Source: an uncultured Clostridia bacterium (GTDB lineage: Bacteria > Bacillota > Clostridia > UBA1381). Taken from it: a stretch of DNA of 34,208 bases. The notes beneath the pieces were generated by a model. It searched no databases and had not been told where the DNA came from. It saw only the letters and a program-made list of their open reading frames with translations. The stretch spans positions 1 through 34,208 of the forward strand of contig CAJUFV010000272.1 in NCBI GenBank assembly GCA_910585795.1, given 5' to 3'. Made by a program: the position numbers and the translations under genes. This document shows positions 16,901 to 24,123 of this stretch, one piece after another. Position 1 is the stretch's first letter, and the number at the start of each line of letters is the position of its first letter.

Positions 16901-17898
16901 TTGTAATGTACGGCATATTCATTGATAGTGTCAAGTAAATCTCCGTTTTTGTCCAATCCGTTTTGTGCACCTTGAACTATAAGGTTATATGCGTCCTTTC
17001 CTGATACCCCAAATTGGTCCATCAGCATTTGTGCCGACCTTACACTTTCAGTTACATCAAAATCAAATGTATCGGATAATAAAAGAGCGTTATTTGTTGT
17101 TTCAGCTACCGCCTCACCAACCATTGAAGTATTGTTCTTAACTATTGCCATTGCAACCGCAACATCATTTATACTTTCACCCATACCGTTTTTATACAGG
17201 TCTTTTATATCTTCTCCATACTGCTTCATCTCTTCCACATTTACGCCTGTTGCGGCACGGAACTGATTTAATGCTTTTGTATTATCATTCACACCGTCCC
17301 ATATAGATTTTAACCCAAGAGCTATTCCTAAACCTGCCGCCGCTGATTTAAGACTGTCTATACCAGACTTCATACTCGAAAATGAATTTTCTGCTTGTTC
17401 AGCACTTTCCTCAGAAGTTTTGCCTATATCTTTTAGTTTTGTGACAAAGCCACTGGTAGCCTCTTTTGCGCTGCCAAGTGCGTTCTTAATTGTTTGAATT
17501 GGGTGTTTTATCTTATCGACTCCTGAAGACGCTATTTCTTTCAGCTTTTTAACAAAGGTATCTGTATCTTTCTTTGCAGAATTTATATTACCTTTAACTG
17601 AATTAAAATCAGAAGAAATTTTATTCGCTGATTTTTTTATTTCAGAACCCATATTCTGAGCGTCTTTTGTCAATTCTTTTATAGAGTCATTTCCCTTATT
17701 TATTGCACTTGTAATTTCTTTACCTGATTTATTTGCTGTTTTTGCAATATCAAGCAAAGAATTTTCACCATCATCAACGGCTCCTGTAAGAGATGATTTC
17801 ATCTCATTTATATCATCAACAATATCTTGAAAGGGCATTTTCTCGACTTCAAAACCAACCTGCACAACGTCCTCACGCACAACATTTTTTCCTGCCAC
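13942..17898 (-). CDS. Tail tape measure protein
   Basis: At 1318 residues this is the longest gene, as expected for the protein that sets tail length. Residues about 30-180 are coiled coil. About 190-470 match the TP901-type tape-measure core (ATGVNVEEMKQYGEDI, then MFNSLVSGAANGTFSVDKLG). About 510-740 are very hydrophobic with repeated GLANIAI-type units, and may insert into the host membrane. About 825-990 hold three copies of a 62-residue repeat. The end carries GGESGAEAILPLD, typical of Firmicutes tape measures. It starts at GTG after AAGGGGGTG. Confidence 0.94.
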   Translation of the reverse strand: MAGKNVVREDVVQVGFEVEKMPFQDIVDDINEMKSSLTGAVDDGENSLLDIAKTANKSGKEITSAINKGNDSIKELTKDAQNMGSEIKKSANKISSDFNSVKGNINSAKKDTDTFVKKLKEIASSGVDKIKHPIQTIKNALGSAKEATSGFVTKLKDIGKTSEESAEQAENSFSSMKSGIDSLKSAAAGLGIALGLKSIWDGVNDNTKALNQFRAATGVNVEEMKQYGEDIKDLYKNGMGESINDVAVAMAIVKNNTSMVGEAVAETTNNALLLSDTFDFDVTESVRSAQMLMDQFGVSGKDAYNLIVQGAQNGLDKNGDLLDTINEYAVHYKQLGFSANEMFNSLVSGAANGTFSVDKLGDAVKEFGVRVKDGSDTTVEGFRLAGLSSDKMVKKFSKGGDSAKQAFMETVNALKKMKDPIKQNIAGVNLFGTMWEDLGADGVFALANINGEINGTKDALKELSDIKYNDAGSALSQLARIINIEFADAAGVVVNSLIPAIKWTADLINENSEAIGKAIPYLLGFVGAMLLIKGVMSAFSKISGLFGKSSKDNPIGGMLSPFESLAKAKPTTILKGMANLAIIIAGMTALAVGLMALAPYAAKLTDIKSIMKFIAVIGVLGLVGSGLATLSGLIGNIPVSSVALGLANIAIIVAGMSALFLLIGATSLINFDLNRIMQIVKIIAVLGTVGAALSLFAGIVGMIPAPVILLGLANIALVLGGLSAIIIAFGALSAIPHFDEFISKGGETLANLFNIIGKISGSLIGGIGEGVSNSLPKIGKNLSDFAELIKPLVSVFNGADVSGIGSFFSSIGSFMILIAGNDILSFFTGGPDFVGIGKELSAFAESAEGFFVKVAGFPSNGFTNAAALFQSLENIGNIPNTGGLAQWFSGTNDFSALADGLKQLSNENVLNFFAKIADLPTAGFENAKLLFQSLKDIGNVPNSGGIAQLFSGTNDFAELAEKLPPFGEGMAKFYNSISVISDFNKISQLFDILNTINKTEMGNIAGKGTALTNFMNNAKGFFTGAGEVVAQLETVNSVAMALQNFFGIVSNIVNTSLANIDERLNITIALVQSSTNDFNMFGMTIVFASTSGAAAFLLLQTTVDSGMTAIQNKISLTMTQNILSIQNGMNSFNLNLKSGLKKAVVLFSNAVVSIRSEVNKLKNALNFSWALPKIKLPHFKINGIFSMEPPSTPSFDVEWYKNGGIMTKPTMFGINNGNAMVGGESGAEAILPLDKFWNNLKDYTQKGQATKTSDSYKTVNRHNSHTEYNTYSPQFYLTIYGGVKDERTLERKVKKWAKESMSEVFDSMSRQTEPIQET
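14950..15425 (-). repeat. Three tandem repeats of about 62 codons inside the tape measure
   Basis: Copies share FSGTNDF or FTGGPDF followed by a ...NFF.K.A..P..GF.NA..LFQSL..IGN.PN.GG.AQ pattern. In DNA the matching points AAAATCATTT at 15031 and 15217 are 186 bases apart, and the third at 15400 is 183 further. Whole-codon periods fit a protein whose length matters. Confidence 0.75.
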
Positions 17899-17918
17899 AA
17901 AAACACCCCCTTTTCAAG

Positions 17919-18375
17919 TTAATTTTCACTTTCCGCAATCATTCTGTCTAATGCGGCATTCGCCTCCTCAATCTCAGACGGCAGCATTTGATGAAAAACT
18001 GTATTATAATCAAAACCAATATCTGAAAGAACCAAACGCCACATATGCCAACGGTCATCTACTCGCTGTTTTATTTCATAGGTAGTTCTATTCTTTGCCT
18101 CGAAACTTGCCCTGCATTACAGCTGTAGCCCATTTTACAACTGCATTCATATCATCAGCATTATCAAAGCTGTCAGGGGTAAGTCCTTTCGGCTCAAGAA
18201 TAACATTATCAAAAATGTACTGAGCAAATTTCTTTGTGCTGATATTGCTTGAACCGTCAATATAGTTTTCATCTACCGCGTCAAGTGCCGCCGAAAGACC
18301 GTTAAATTGCGCCACATATTTAACGCCGTTAATTTCTTTTTCTCTCTGATAAAATTTAATTTTATTTTCTGCCAT
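17919..18375 (-). CDS. Tail assembly chaperone, long form made by +1 frameshift
   Basis: Directly after the short chaperone gene, a second frame is open for 60 codons (18101 to the stop at 17919-17921) and ends just before the tape measure. It lacks a start with a ribosome-binding site; its only inner ATG would give 41 residues and has no such site. The frame is +1 relative to the short gene. At 18105-18102 the minus strand reads TTT CGA: the phenylalanine tRNA can slip from TTT to TTC while the rare-type CGA codon waits. The joined product would be 91 + 60 = 151 residues, ending in a charged helical domain, like the G-GT pair of lambda. The frameshift is inferred. Confidence 0.72.
18088..18375 (-). 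CDS. Tail assembly chaperone, short form (XkdN/gpG-like)
   Basis: A 95-residue protein between tube and tape measure, the slot of the chaperone that coats the tape measure during tail assembly. It is alpha/beta with a KKFAQYIFDNVILEPKG segment near residues 48-64, as in XkdN-type chaperones. The start is the ATG at 18375, 8 bases after AAGGAG. The normal stop gives an ending of FRGKE; a slip four codons earlier adds the downstream frame. Confidence 0.8.
   Translation of the reverse strand: MAENKIKFYQREKEINGVKYVAQFNGLSAALDAVDENYIDGSSNISTKKFAQYIFDNVILEPKGLTPDSFDNADDMNAVVKWATAVMQGKFRGKE
18102..18105 (-). promoter_or_regulatory. Probable +1 ribosomal slip site TTT C
   Basis: In the chaperone frame the codons are AAG TTT CGA GGC AAA GAA TAG. 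Slipping one base forward at TTT C keeps perfect Phe pairing (TTC) and enters GAG GCA AAG AAT AGA. No -1 heptamer of the X XXY YYZ type is present in the overlap, and the frame relation is +1. The following Arg codon CGA is a plausible pause. Confidence 0.55.
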
Positions 18376-18390
18376 TTCAAACACTCCTTC

Positions 18391-18798
18391 TTATATGTTT
18401 TCAGTCGTGTAATCGAATACCTTAAACTGAATTTCCCTTGAAGCTGCCGTCTTGCCGTGGTCAAGTTTAGGCGGTTTAATAATTCTTGCGTGTTCTCCGC
18501 CAAAACGCTCGCCTATTGACGGATTTTTCACCCATAATGGCGCAACTGTTTTATTTTTATATGCGTCAATCAGCATAGCTTTCTGAGGACTATTTGTTAA
18601 AACAGTCAATGTAACTGTGCCTAAATCATTATTGTTTTCACTTGTCACAACATCACCCTGAGCGCCGACTGTCGTTTCAAAGCTATCCTCGTCTTTCTCG
18701 CCTGTAACCATATCCTCACCGACACCTGTAATTGCAACATTATCAAACGTGATAACACAGTCTTTTGCATTATAACTTCTGTTTACATCTGTATTCAT
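18391..18798 (-). CDS. Tail tube protein (DUF3277/XkdM-like)
   Basis: The 135-residue protein stacks as hexameric rings to form the inner tube through which DNA passes. Its sequence is the usual beta-sandwich pattern of DUF3277 tubes: a KDCVITFDNVAITG start, an acidic EDSFETTVGAQGDVV segment near residues 38-52, and LGTVTLTVLTNSP at about 59-71. It lies directly after the sheath gene with an AGGGAGGGAG ribosome-binding site, the usual sheath-tube-chaperone-tape order. Confidence 0.85.
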   Translation of the reverse strand: MNTDVNRSYNAKDCVITFDNVAITGVGEDMVTGEKDEDSFETTVGAQGDVVTSENNNDLGTVTLTVLTNSPQKAMLIDAYKNKTVAPLWVKNPSIGERFGGEHARIIKPPKLDHGKTAASREIQFKVFDYTTENI

Positions 18799-18812
18799 AA
18801 CTTACTCCCTCC

Positions 18813-19856
18813 TTATACGCTGACAGTTCCGTTTATTGTTGTCTTGTGGATTGCACCAGCAAGCTCAAATGTAAATGTACCGCCGTCATATTCTCTCTCT
18901 GCTCTCTTTTCTGCTGGCATTTCATTTCTTGTTTTAAATGAAGTCGAATAAGCGCCTATGTCGTTATTTTCCTTTTTCGGGGCAATAATACCCATTCTGA
19001 AAGCCTCTGATAATACGCCTATTGTAGCATTCTCAATCTGCGTAATGCCAATATTGGTATATCCGATTTTAGGCGTAGTGTTTTTTAGTTTCTGCACCTT
19101 ATATGCGATGTTCTGCAAAACCCAATCCTTACCATCAATAACGTCAATATACTCGCCACCGATTGTTTTTCCCTCTGAGGTAATATAATCGCCTGCCGCT
19201 TCAACATATGTAAGGATATTAGCCTTTTCGAGTATCTTTATTTTTGACTCTGATAATTTTACAGGCGTTAATCCTTTAAGTGTCTTAAACTTATATGTGA
19301 AACTTCCTGGCACTCTGCCTGCCGTTGCACCTACAAGAGCCGCTTCAGGCGTTGCCGCGTCATCATTATCATAATAAAATAACACGGTGCGATTAAGCCC
19401 CTCAAACGGCTTGCAGATAGCCTTAACTGCCGTTTCAAACTCCTCGTCAGATAATGTTTCAGCATTTTCAACAGTAACGCTTGTAAAATACATTTTATCC
19501 GATGTGGTTTCAATATCCTTCGCTATCGCAATAGCCTCCTCATTGGTAACGCCAAGCGCAATAAGTTGACGCCAATCCTTTGCTTTTATATCCTTTAAAA
19601 GCTCAGATATAGTTTTCGCGCTTGCCTGTACTGCGATTTTTTCAGGCTTATTATCCTGCAATAACAACGCCTGCGCCGCCTTATATACTGCGCTTTCTTT
19701 GTTAAAGCCCTTTGCGGCCACCTCGTCAATATCCAAACGTTCCACATATGGTATATCTACTTCTTGATTGCCTATGGCAATCAAAGGCATACCAAAACCA
19801 GCGGAACCAATAGGCTTTATATCCGATATGTTTACTTTAACATCTCTCGTGTTCAC
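18813..19856 (-). CDS. Contractile tail sheath protein (DUF3383 type)
   Basis: At 347 residues, a short sheath of the DUF3383 type. The contractile sheath wraps the tube and drives it through the envelope. Visible features are the N-terminal GMPLIA-like strand, a mid-protein variable domain (about 95-190), and a C-terminal domain about 245-347 with TPKIGYTNIGITQIEN and GTFTFELAGAIHK. The start is GTG, 7 bases after GGAGG, overlapping the upstream gene by 4 bases. Its presence makes this a myovirus-type tail. Confidence 0.88.
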   Translation of the reverse strand: MNTRDVKVNISDIKPIGSAGFGMPLIAIGNQEVDIPYVERLDIDEVAAKGFNKESAVYKAAQALLLQDNKPEKIAVQASAKTISELLKDIKAKDWRQLIALGVTNEEAIAIAKDIETTSDKMYFTSVTVENAETLSDEEFETAVKAICKPFEGLNRTVLFYYDNDDAATPEAALVGATAGRVPGSFTYKFKTLKGLTPVKLSESKIKILEKANILTYVEAAGDYITSEGKTIGGEYIDVIDGKDWVLQNIAYKVQKLKNTTPKIGYTNIGITQIENATIGVLSEAFRMGIIAPKKENNDIGAYSTSFKTRNEMPAEKRAEREYDGGTFTFELAGAIHKTTINGTVSV

Positions 19857-20347
19857 ATTATAACCTCCGTTTCCTCATTTTCAATTATTATTGTTTCAAT
19901 CTCGCCCTCACCGAGTTCATTAACATTGATTTCGTCCATAAGAGAGAAAACAACATCAAATCCGTTGCGGTATTCATAAGCAACTGATAATAAATTATCT
20001 CTGTTTGTTATGTTTTCAAGGCGTTGCACGACAATATTATTGTCGTTTAAAAACTGTGTGCCTATATGGTCCAGCCAATCATACGCCTTTAAGCATATAT
20101 TCATAGATTCTGAAGTTTTATTGGATTGCACCGTTATACTCCAGATTTGTTCTATTTGCTTTCGGTCTACACCATCAGCACACCGCCCCCAAGTGCCGCC
20201 GTTCGCGACTACGGGGGTTGTAATAGAAAAAGACACATAAGGATATTTAGGTATCGGGGCTGTTTGGTTTGCTAAAACAACCTCGCACCCTAAATATTCT
20301 TTCAGTGCCTTTACTATTGTATTTCTTATCTTGTCAAAATCAATCAA
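19853..20347 (-). CDS. Neck/tail terminator protein (LIC_12616, gp12-like)
   Basis: A 164-residue protein upstream of the sheath, in the place of the tail terminator or neck protein that caps the tube and joins it to the head. The pattern PKYPYVSFSIT near residues 33-43, then IWSITVQSNKTSESMN at about 69-84, fits the phage neck terminator family. The start is a TTG overlapping the upstream gene by 8 bases, which implies coupled translation; the acidic ending is specific to this copy. Confidence 0.75.
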   Translation of the reverse strand: MIDFDKIRNTIVKALKEYLGCEVVLANQTAPIPKYPYVSFSITTPVVANGGTWGRCADGVDRKQIEQIWSITVQSNKTSESMNICLKAYDWLDHIGTQFLNDNNIVVQRLENITNRDNLLSVAYEYRNGFDVVFSLMDEINVNELGEGEIETIIIENEETEVIM

Positions 20348-20693
20348 CGGCGCTCACTCTCCTTAAAACGTATACATATACGTCCGCATATTCGCCGTAA
20401 TCTGTTTCCTGTTCGATTTTGTATCGGTTTCCTCTGTAAACAGCATAGCAATTAAGCAAAGCGTCAGGTAATTTTTCAAACATATATAGTTCTCTGTCCT
20501 GCGCTGTATATGTACCGCCTAACTGATATAATTTCTTTTCAGATAAAGGTACAATTGCGCCTTGCTTTGTTATCGCTTTGCCCTCATCAGTAAGCCATTC
20601 ACCGCCATTGTCATAATGTCCATCATTCTCGCTGACTATATCAAAAGTAGTTTTGTACTTTGAAATAAGCCTTGTAAAATTGTATAATTTCAT
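20340..20693 (-). CDS. Putative head-tail joining protein
   Basis: The 117-residue protein is not clearly recognised by motif. Gene order (between a gp10-like protein and a tail terminator) fits a head closure or minor capsid protein, and the length is right for that. It has a beta-rich end (GNRYKIEQETDYGEYADVYVYVL) with no cysteine motif. Two adjacent ATGs exist; the second (20693) has the better 7-base spacing from GAGG. It overlaps the neighbours at both ends. Confidence 0.6.
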   Translation of the reverse strand: MKLYNFTRLISKYKTTFDIVSENDGHYDNGGEWLTDEGKAITKQGAIVPLSEKKLYQLGGTYTAQDRELYMFEKLPDALLNCYAVYRGNRYKIEQETDYGEYADVYVYVLRRVSAVD

Positions 20694-21199
20694 CATTTCA
20701 CCTCAAAATCAATAGCACCTATCATATGACCGCTGTCAATAAGCGGGTTTGATTTTCCGCCATTTTGCTGTAATGTAAATGGGTGCTTTGCTGGCTCACT
20801 CAAATTTCTTGCATAGTCTACAATTTTATCTCTTAGCATTTGCCCGATAAGTTCACACAATTTATCTGAGTCTATATTACCGTTAACCAAATCAGGTAGT
20901 ATTTTATCAAACCTATCAAGTACCTCATCAATGTGCGTATCGTGTCCTGTACGCAAGAATGAGCGTTCAGGAATGTGTATGGTCTTTGTTGACGGCTTTA
21001 AGTGCAAGCCTTGACTATGCAAGTATTTACGCATTTTTTCTGTAACAGGTATGTTACAGCCGTATTCGTGAATACCTGCAAGCCACGCTTGCTCTCCGCC
21101 GCCTAAAACACCGACATTGACCTTTTTACCGTTCAAACATTTTAATGACGCTTCCATTTTAGGAAAATTATCTTTGACTGTCTTAAACTGAACGCCCAT
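20693..21199 (-). CDS. HK97 gp10/Mu gpG-like virion morphogenesis protein
   Basis: A 168-residue protein with the signature IPERSFLRTG near residues 76-85, found in tail completion and HK97-gp10-like proteins, and an end reading PLIDSGHMIGAIDF, also typical. It probably helps join tail to head. The GGGEQAWLAGIHEYG segment near residues 33-47 is shared with this family. It lies after the connector gene by 1 base and overlaps the next gene by a stop/start junction. Confidence 0.78.
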   Translation of the reverse strand: MGVQFKTVKDNFPKMEASLKCLNGKKVNVGVLGGGEQAWLAGIHEYGCNIPVTEKMRKYLHSQGLHLKPSTKTIHIPERSFLRTGHDTHIDEVLDRFDKILPDLVNGNIDSDKLCELIGQMLRDKIVDYARNLSEPAKHPFTLQQNGGKSNPLIDSGHMIGAIDFEVK

Positions 21200-21200
21200 A

Positions 21201-21560
21201 TTATCCCCACTTTCTTTTTGCAGGAATAAATGCGCCTCTTGATTTCAAGTAATTGGATAGCAATTCCTCAGCAAGTTCCCATATTAAATCCTGATTACTA
21301 TTTGATACGTCAAAAGACTGACTCATACCACCAAGACTTTCACTTGTTACACCTGTATCCCTGTCTGATATTTCTGTATACTTTAAAATAAACAGTTTCG
21401 CACAGGCAGGCAGTTTTTTCAGTGTTTCTATATCGTTCACGTCTATCTGTAATGTGGTATGAGCTACAAGCCATTCAATAGCACATTCAACCATAAGACA
21501 AGTCCTTTCAGATATATCATCACAAGGAATACCGATTTCTTTTATATTCTCGGCAGTCAT
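21201..21560 (-). CDS. Head-tail connector (gp6/gp15 adaptor-like)
   Basis: A 119-residue helical protein containing GVTSESLGGMSQSFD near residues 74-88, the loop typical of phage head-tail adaptors that bind beneath the portal. Helices flank it, as in SPP1 gp15 and HK97 gp6. I chose the ATG at 21560, 8 bases after AAGGTG; the upstream GTG lies inside the previous stop and has no ribosome-binding site. It overlaps no gene. Confidence 0.78.
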   Translation of the reverse strand: MTAENIKEIGIPCDDISERTCLMVECAIEWLVAHTTLQIDVNDIETLKKLPACAKLFILKYTEISDRDTGVTSESLGGMSQSFDVSNSNQDLIWELAEELLSNYLKSRGAFIPAKRKWG

Positions 21561-21565
21561 AGTGG

Positions 21566-21868
21566 TCACACCTTTTGGATAGCCTCAATAATCTGAGCCT
21601 TTGTTGTGCAGCCTTTAATATCAAAACCGTTATCCTTAGCGAATGTCTTTAACTGCTCTAAAGACATTCCTGTCAGCTCGACATCTATACCCTGTTCCTC
21701 ACCGTTAGTTTCTTTATCATCTGCATTATTAGGCGGCACCGTTTCTTTCAGCATTTCTGCCTGTTCTGTCTTTGCACTCTCTGCAACAAGCTGTTCATCG
21801 ACAGCCTCGTCCGCTTTATAAATCTTACCGTCAATCTTTACAGGATATTTAAAAGTTAATGTAGCCAT
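21566..21868 (-). CDS. Small protein with a C-terminal HeH/SAP-like domain
   Basis: 100 residues. The N-terminal 35 form a short beta unit (LTFKYPVKIDGKIYKADEAV), often seen in phage proteins after the capsid gene. The middle is acidic and disordered. Residues about 66-100 (MSLEQLKTFAKDNGFDIKGC, then TKAQIIEAI) look like a helix-extended-helix fold of the HeH/SAP/Rho-N type, which can bind nucleic acid. It lies between capsid and connector. A structural role is likely but not shown. Confidence 0.7.
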   Translation of the reverse strand: MATLTFKYPVKIDGKIYKADEAVDEQLVAESAKTEQAEMLKETVPPNNADDKETNGEEQGIDVELTGMSLEQLKTFAKDNGFDIKGCTTKAQIIEAIQKV

Positions 21869-21869
21869 C

Positions 21870-22937
21870 TTATTTTACCTCCAACGCATAACATTCTTCC
21901 ATTCTCTCAAAAGACGGAAGCGTAATCTCTGATACTGTTGTCTTTGTGTTCACAGGGTCATCTGTAATCGTTACGGCTATTGCAACACCTGTATTTACTA
22001 TAGACACATTCGCGCCCTCTTTCTGCGACAATGTTCTTTCCTCAGGAGTTGTACCATACCAAGTTTTTCCTGTAAAACTATTAGGTAACATCATAATGAT
22101 GTTATCGGGATAAAATGCCTGCGTATTTCCCTTTTCATCTTTATAACGCTTAGTGTAAATAAAAATGTTTACTCCAAGTTCCTCCTCAACATAAGATTTA
22201 ACCCTTGCTGTTGTGTAGTTCACATTCGCCGTTGTATTCTGTGCAAGAATACCGCTTCTCACCTTAGCACTGTTCTTGATAAGGTTAAATGTAGCCTTTG
22301 ACATAAGCATAATTTCGGGGCGTGTTCCGTTTGCCTCATCCTGCGCTTCCAAAGCATCCTCCATATCTTTCATCGGGTCGCACGTTGCCGACGCTGTCCA
22401 TACGTCATTTGTACCTACAATACGGCAGTAATGATTTTCTTTCCACTCGCCTTTAGGGTCATAATTATAGGTATAATTCACATTATTTGCTGTGATTTCA
22501 ATACCCATATTTCCGCCTAATGGCGCAAGTAATTGCATTCTCATTCTTTCCGGCACTACATCGGCGCCGTCAACAAGCGTATTTGCATCGTCAAACACTC
22601 TGCCAAGTACTTCTGCCGCATACGGGTCGTTTGCGTCCTGTACTCTTGCAATTTCCTGTTCGTCCTCTTCTGAAACAAGCATTGATTCGCGGAAAAATGC
22701 CATCTGTGTTTTAGTTATATCTATACCTATTCTATCTCTCATCGTTGACTTTGCGTCAAACTTGCTCGGCATAAGAGAAACAGGCAATCCTTTATGTCCA
22801 GTTATCCATTTAAGGTCCAAGCCGTTTTTCTTAGCAGGCGGGAAAAAGCCAACTCCCAGATACTGTGTTTTGTTGCTCGCGACTTCTGTATAATTGTCAG
22901 CAATCGCCTCAGCCGTAAATATTTCACTTAATTTCAT
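21870..22937 (-). CDS. Major capsid protein (phage capsid E family)
   Basis: The 355-residue shell protein of HK97 fold, lambda gpE-type. Visible features include FFPPAKKNGLDLKWI near residues 31-45, a helical segment around residues 85-130 (DPYAAEVLGRVFDDANTLVD) corresponding to the spine region, PDNIIMMLPNS near residue 275, and WYGTTPEE near residue 290, all typical of Phage_cap_E. No N-terminal propeptide is obvious. It follows decoration and scaffold genes, with its ATG overlapping the preceding stop. Confidence 0.9.
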   Translation of the reverse strand: MKLSEIFTAEAIADNYTEVASNKTQYLGVGFFPPAKKNGLDLKWITGHKGLPVSLMPSKFDAKSTMRDRIGIDITKTQMAFFRESMLVSEEDEQEIARVQDANDPYAAEVLGRVFDDANTLVDGADVVPERMRMQLLAPLGGNMGIEITANNVNYTYNYDPKGEWKENHYCRIVGTNDVWTASATCDPMKDMEDALEAQDEANGTRPEIMLMSKATFNLIKNSAKVRSGILAQNTTANVNYTTARVKSYVEEELGVNIFIYTKRYKDEKGNTQAFYPDNIIMMLPNSFTGKTWYGTTPEERTLSQKEGANVSIVNTGVAIAVTITDDPVNTKTTVSEITLPSFERMEECYALEVK

Positions 22938-23287
22938 TACTGATTATCCTCCTCGCTATCTTTGTTCATTTCCTCGCTTGTTGGTGTAATATTTGAGAAA
23001 TAAATGAGTTTTAGTGCGGATATAGCCGCTGTTGTCGGTTCTGTCGGCATTTTCTTAGCGTCGATAAAACCGTGAACAACAATAGTGCCGTTAGGATTTT
23101 CTTTCTTCACTACATCGTGGAGAAGAATACCTACGGCAGTAGCGCCATTTGCAGGAATAACCGTACCTGCCCTAATTACACCGTCAGCATTTGCAGTAAT
23201 TGATGAACAATCATACGGAACACCCACATAATGGTCGTTCGCAAGAATGTTTACCTCTGCTACTGTATGTTTTGTTTCAAATTGCAT
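22937..23287 (-). CDS. Head decoration protein (lambda gpD-like)
   Basis: A 116-residue beta-rich protein just upstream of the capsid gene, with the pattern of head decoration proteins: GTVIPANGATAVGILLHDV near residues 41-59 and GTIVVHGFIDAKKMP near 67-81. It should bind the outer shell and stabilise it after expansion. The ATG follows AGGAGG and overlaps the scaffold stop, so scaffold, decoration and capsid are translated in series. Confidence 0.82.
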   Translation of the reverse strand: MQFETKHTVAEVNILANDHYVGVPYDCSSITANADGVIRAGTVIPANGATAVGILLHDVVKKENPNGTIVVHGFIDAKKMPTEPTTAAISALKLIYFSNITPTSEEMNKDSEEDNQ

Positions 23288-23979
23288 TACTTCTTACCTC
23301 CTATATAACTATCAAGCACACTGCGCGCCTGTTTATTCGCCTCTGCTGTCCTCTTGCCGAGTTTCTTAGCAATGTCGGTATTTTTATCCTCACCGTCTGC
23401 ACCTTTACCGCTTTCAGGTGAGCGTCCGTTGTTTTTAAAGGTTTTATCAACCTCTGCCGCAACCATCTTTTTAACAAGATTGCTGAGGCTTTTAACCTTT
23501 AAATCAATTTCTTTTTCGTCTTTACCCATAACAAGGTCAATAAGTTCAAGAGCCGTTTCGCCTCCATCATCAAGCCCAGCCTTTTTAATTGCGGTTATAG
23601 CATAGAAACGGTTTTCACGTTCCGTAATTTCCGCTTCACGCTTATTATGCGCGTCTTCCTTTTCCTTGTCCTCAAATTCTTTAAGCTGTTCAGGTGTTAA
23701 ACCCTTTTTCATCAACTCTGAAACCTGCGTTTTTATTGCCTCATTATCCGCTTTTAAGCCTTTTGCAACTTCAGCAACTGCATTCTCAATAATAGCCTGT
23801 ATGTTAAGCTTTTTGTCTTTATCCTGATTACCTTTGTCATCGCCTTTACCTTCAACACCCTCGCCGCTTTTGTCCTTATCGTCTGCGCTCTCATCAAGTA
23901 CCTGCTTATCCCTATTGTCTTCGTCCTTGCTATCTGTACCAACGTCAGAACCTTTACCAAGTCCTCCGAATAATCCCAT
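23287..23979 (-). CDS. Head scaffold protein (DUF4355)
   Basis: A 230-residue, highly charged helical protein that shapes the prohead and then leaves. The N-terminus has a GGLGKG stretch and a 45-residue Asp/Lys-rich disordered part, a coiled coil covers about 60-115, and the ending (AEVDKTFKNNGRSP near residues 174-187, then basic helices) is the DUF4355 signature that contacts capsid. No protease gene is present nearby, so scaffold removal may be by exit and not cleavage. It is preceded by a hairpin and mini-ORF at 24035-24094. Confidence 0.85.
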   Translation of the reverse strand: MGLFGGLGKGSDVGTDSKDEDNRDKQVLDESADDKDKSGEGVEGKGDDKGNQDKDKKLNIQAIIENAVAEVAKGLKADNEAIKTQVSELMKKGLTPEQLKEFEDKEKEDAHNKREAEITERENRFYAITAIKKAGLDDGGETALELIDLVMGKDEKEIDLKVKSLSNLVKKMVAAEVDKTFKNNGRSPESGKGADGEDKNTDIAKKLGKRTAEANKQARSVLDSYIGGKK

Positions 23980-24034
23980 TACAAAAACCTCCTACTATAA
24001 ATTATTTAAACAGTTTTTCGCCATATTCAGGGCA

Positions 24035-24069
24035 TAAATAAAGCACATAAGCTCAATTACTTATGTGCT
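24035..24069 (-). terminator. Hairpin and weak T-run before the scaffold gene
   Basis: On the minus strand AGCACATAAG (24069-24060) pairs perfectly with CTTATGTGCT (24051-24042) around an 8-base loop, followed by TTATTTAT. This looks like a partial terminator or RNA-stabilising hairpin between the minor head gene and the scaffold gene. The stop codon of the mini-ORF lies in the stem. Confidence 0.6.
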
Positions 24070-24094
24070 AAGGTGGTATGCCACCAATATTCAT
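24068..24094 (-). CDS. 8-residue mini-ORF leader (MNIGGIPP)
   Basis: An ATG lies behind a strong AAAAAGGAG ribosome-binding site 9 bases away, followed by only eight codons, two of them final prolines, and a TAG that enters the terminator stem. A GGTGG...CCACC inverted repeat lies within it. The layout is that of a leader peptide whose translation opens or closes a hairpin. It may instead be a remnant start site. Confidence 0.4.
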   Translation of the reverse strand: MNIGGIPP

Positions 24095-24123
24095 TTGTAC
24101 CACTCCTTTTTGATTAAGCGGCA

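Noticed and set aside
15416..16906. 496-residue plus-strand open frame, by length a possible gene
   Set aside because: It is antisense to the tape measure, low in complexity (Ile/Pro/Ala-rich), lacks a ribosome-binding site, and mirrors the codon pattern of the hydrophobic repeats.
18273..18503. 76-residue minus-strand ORF across the tube-chaperone junction
   Set aside because: It overlaps both real genes in another frame and has no ribosome-binding site.
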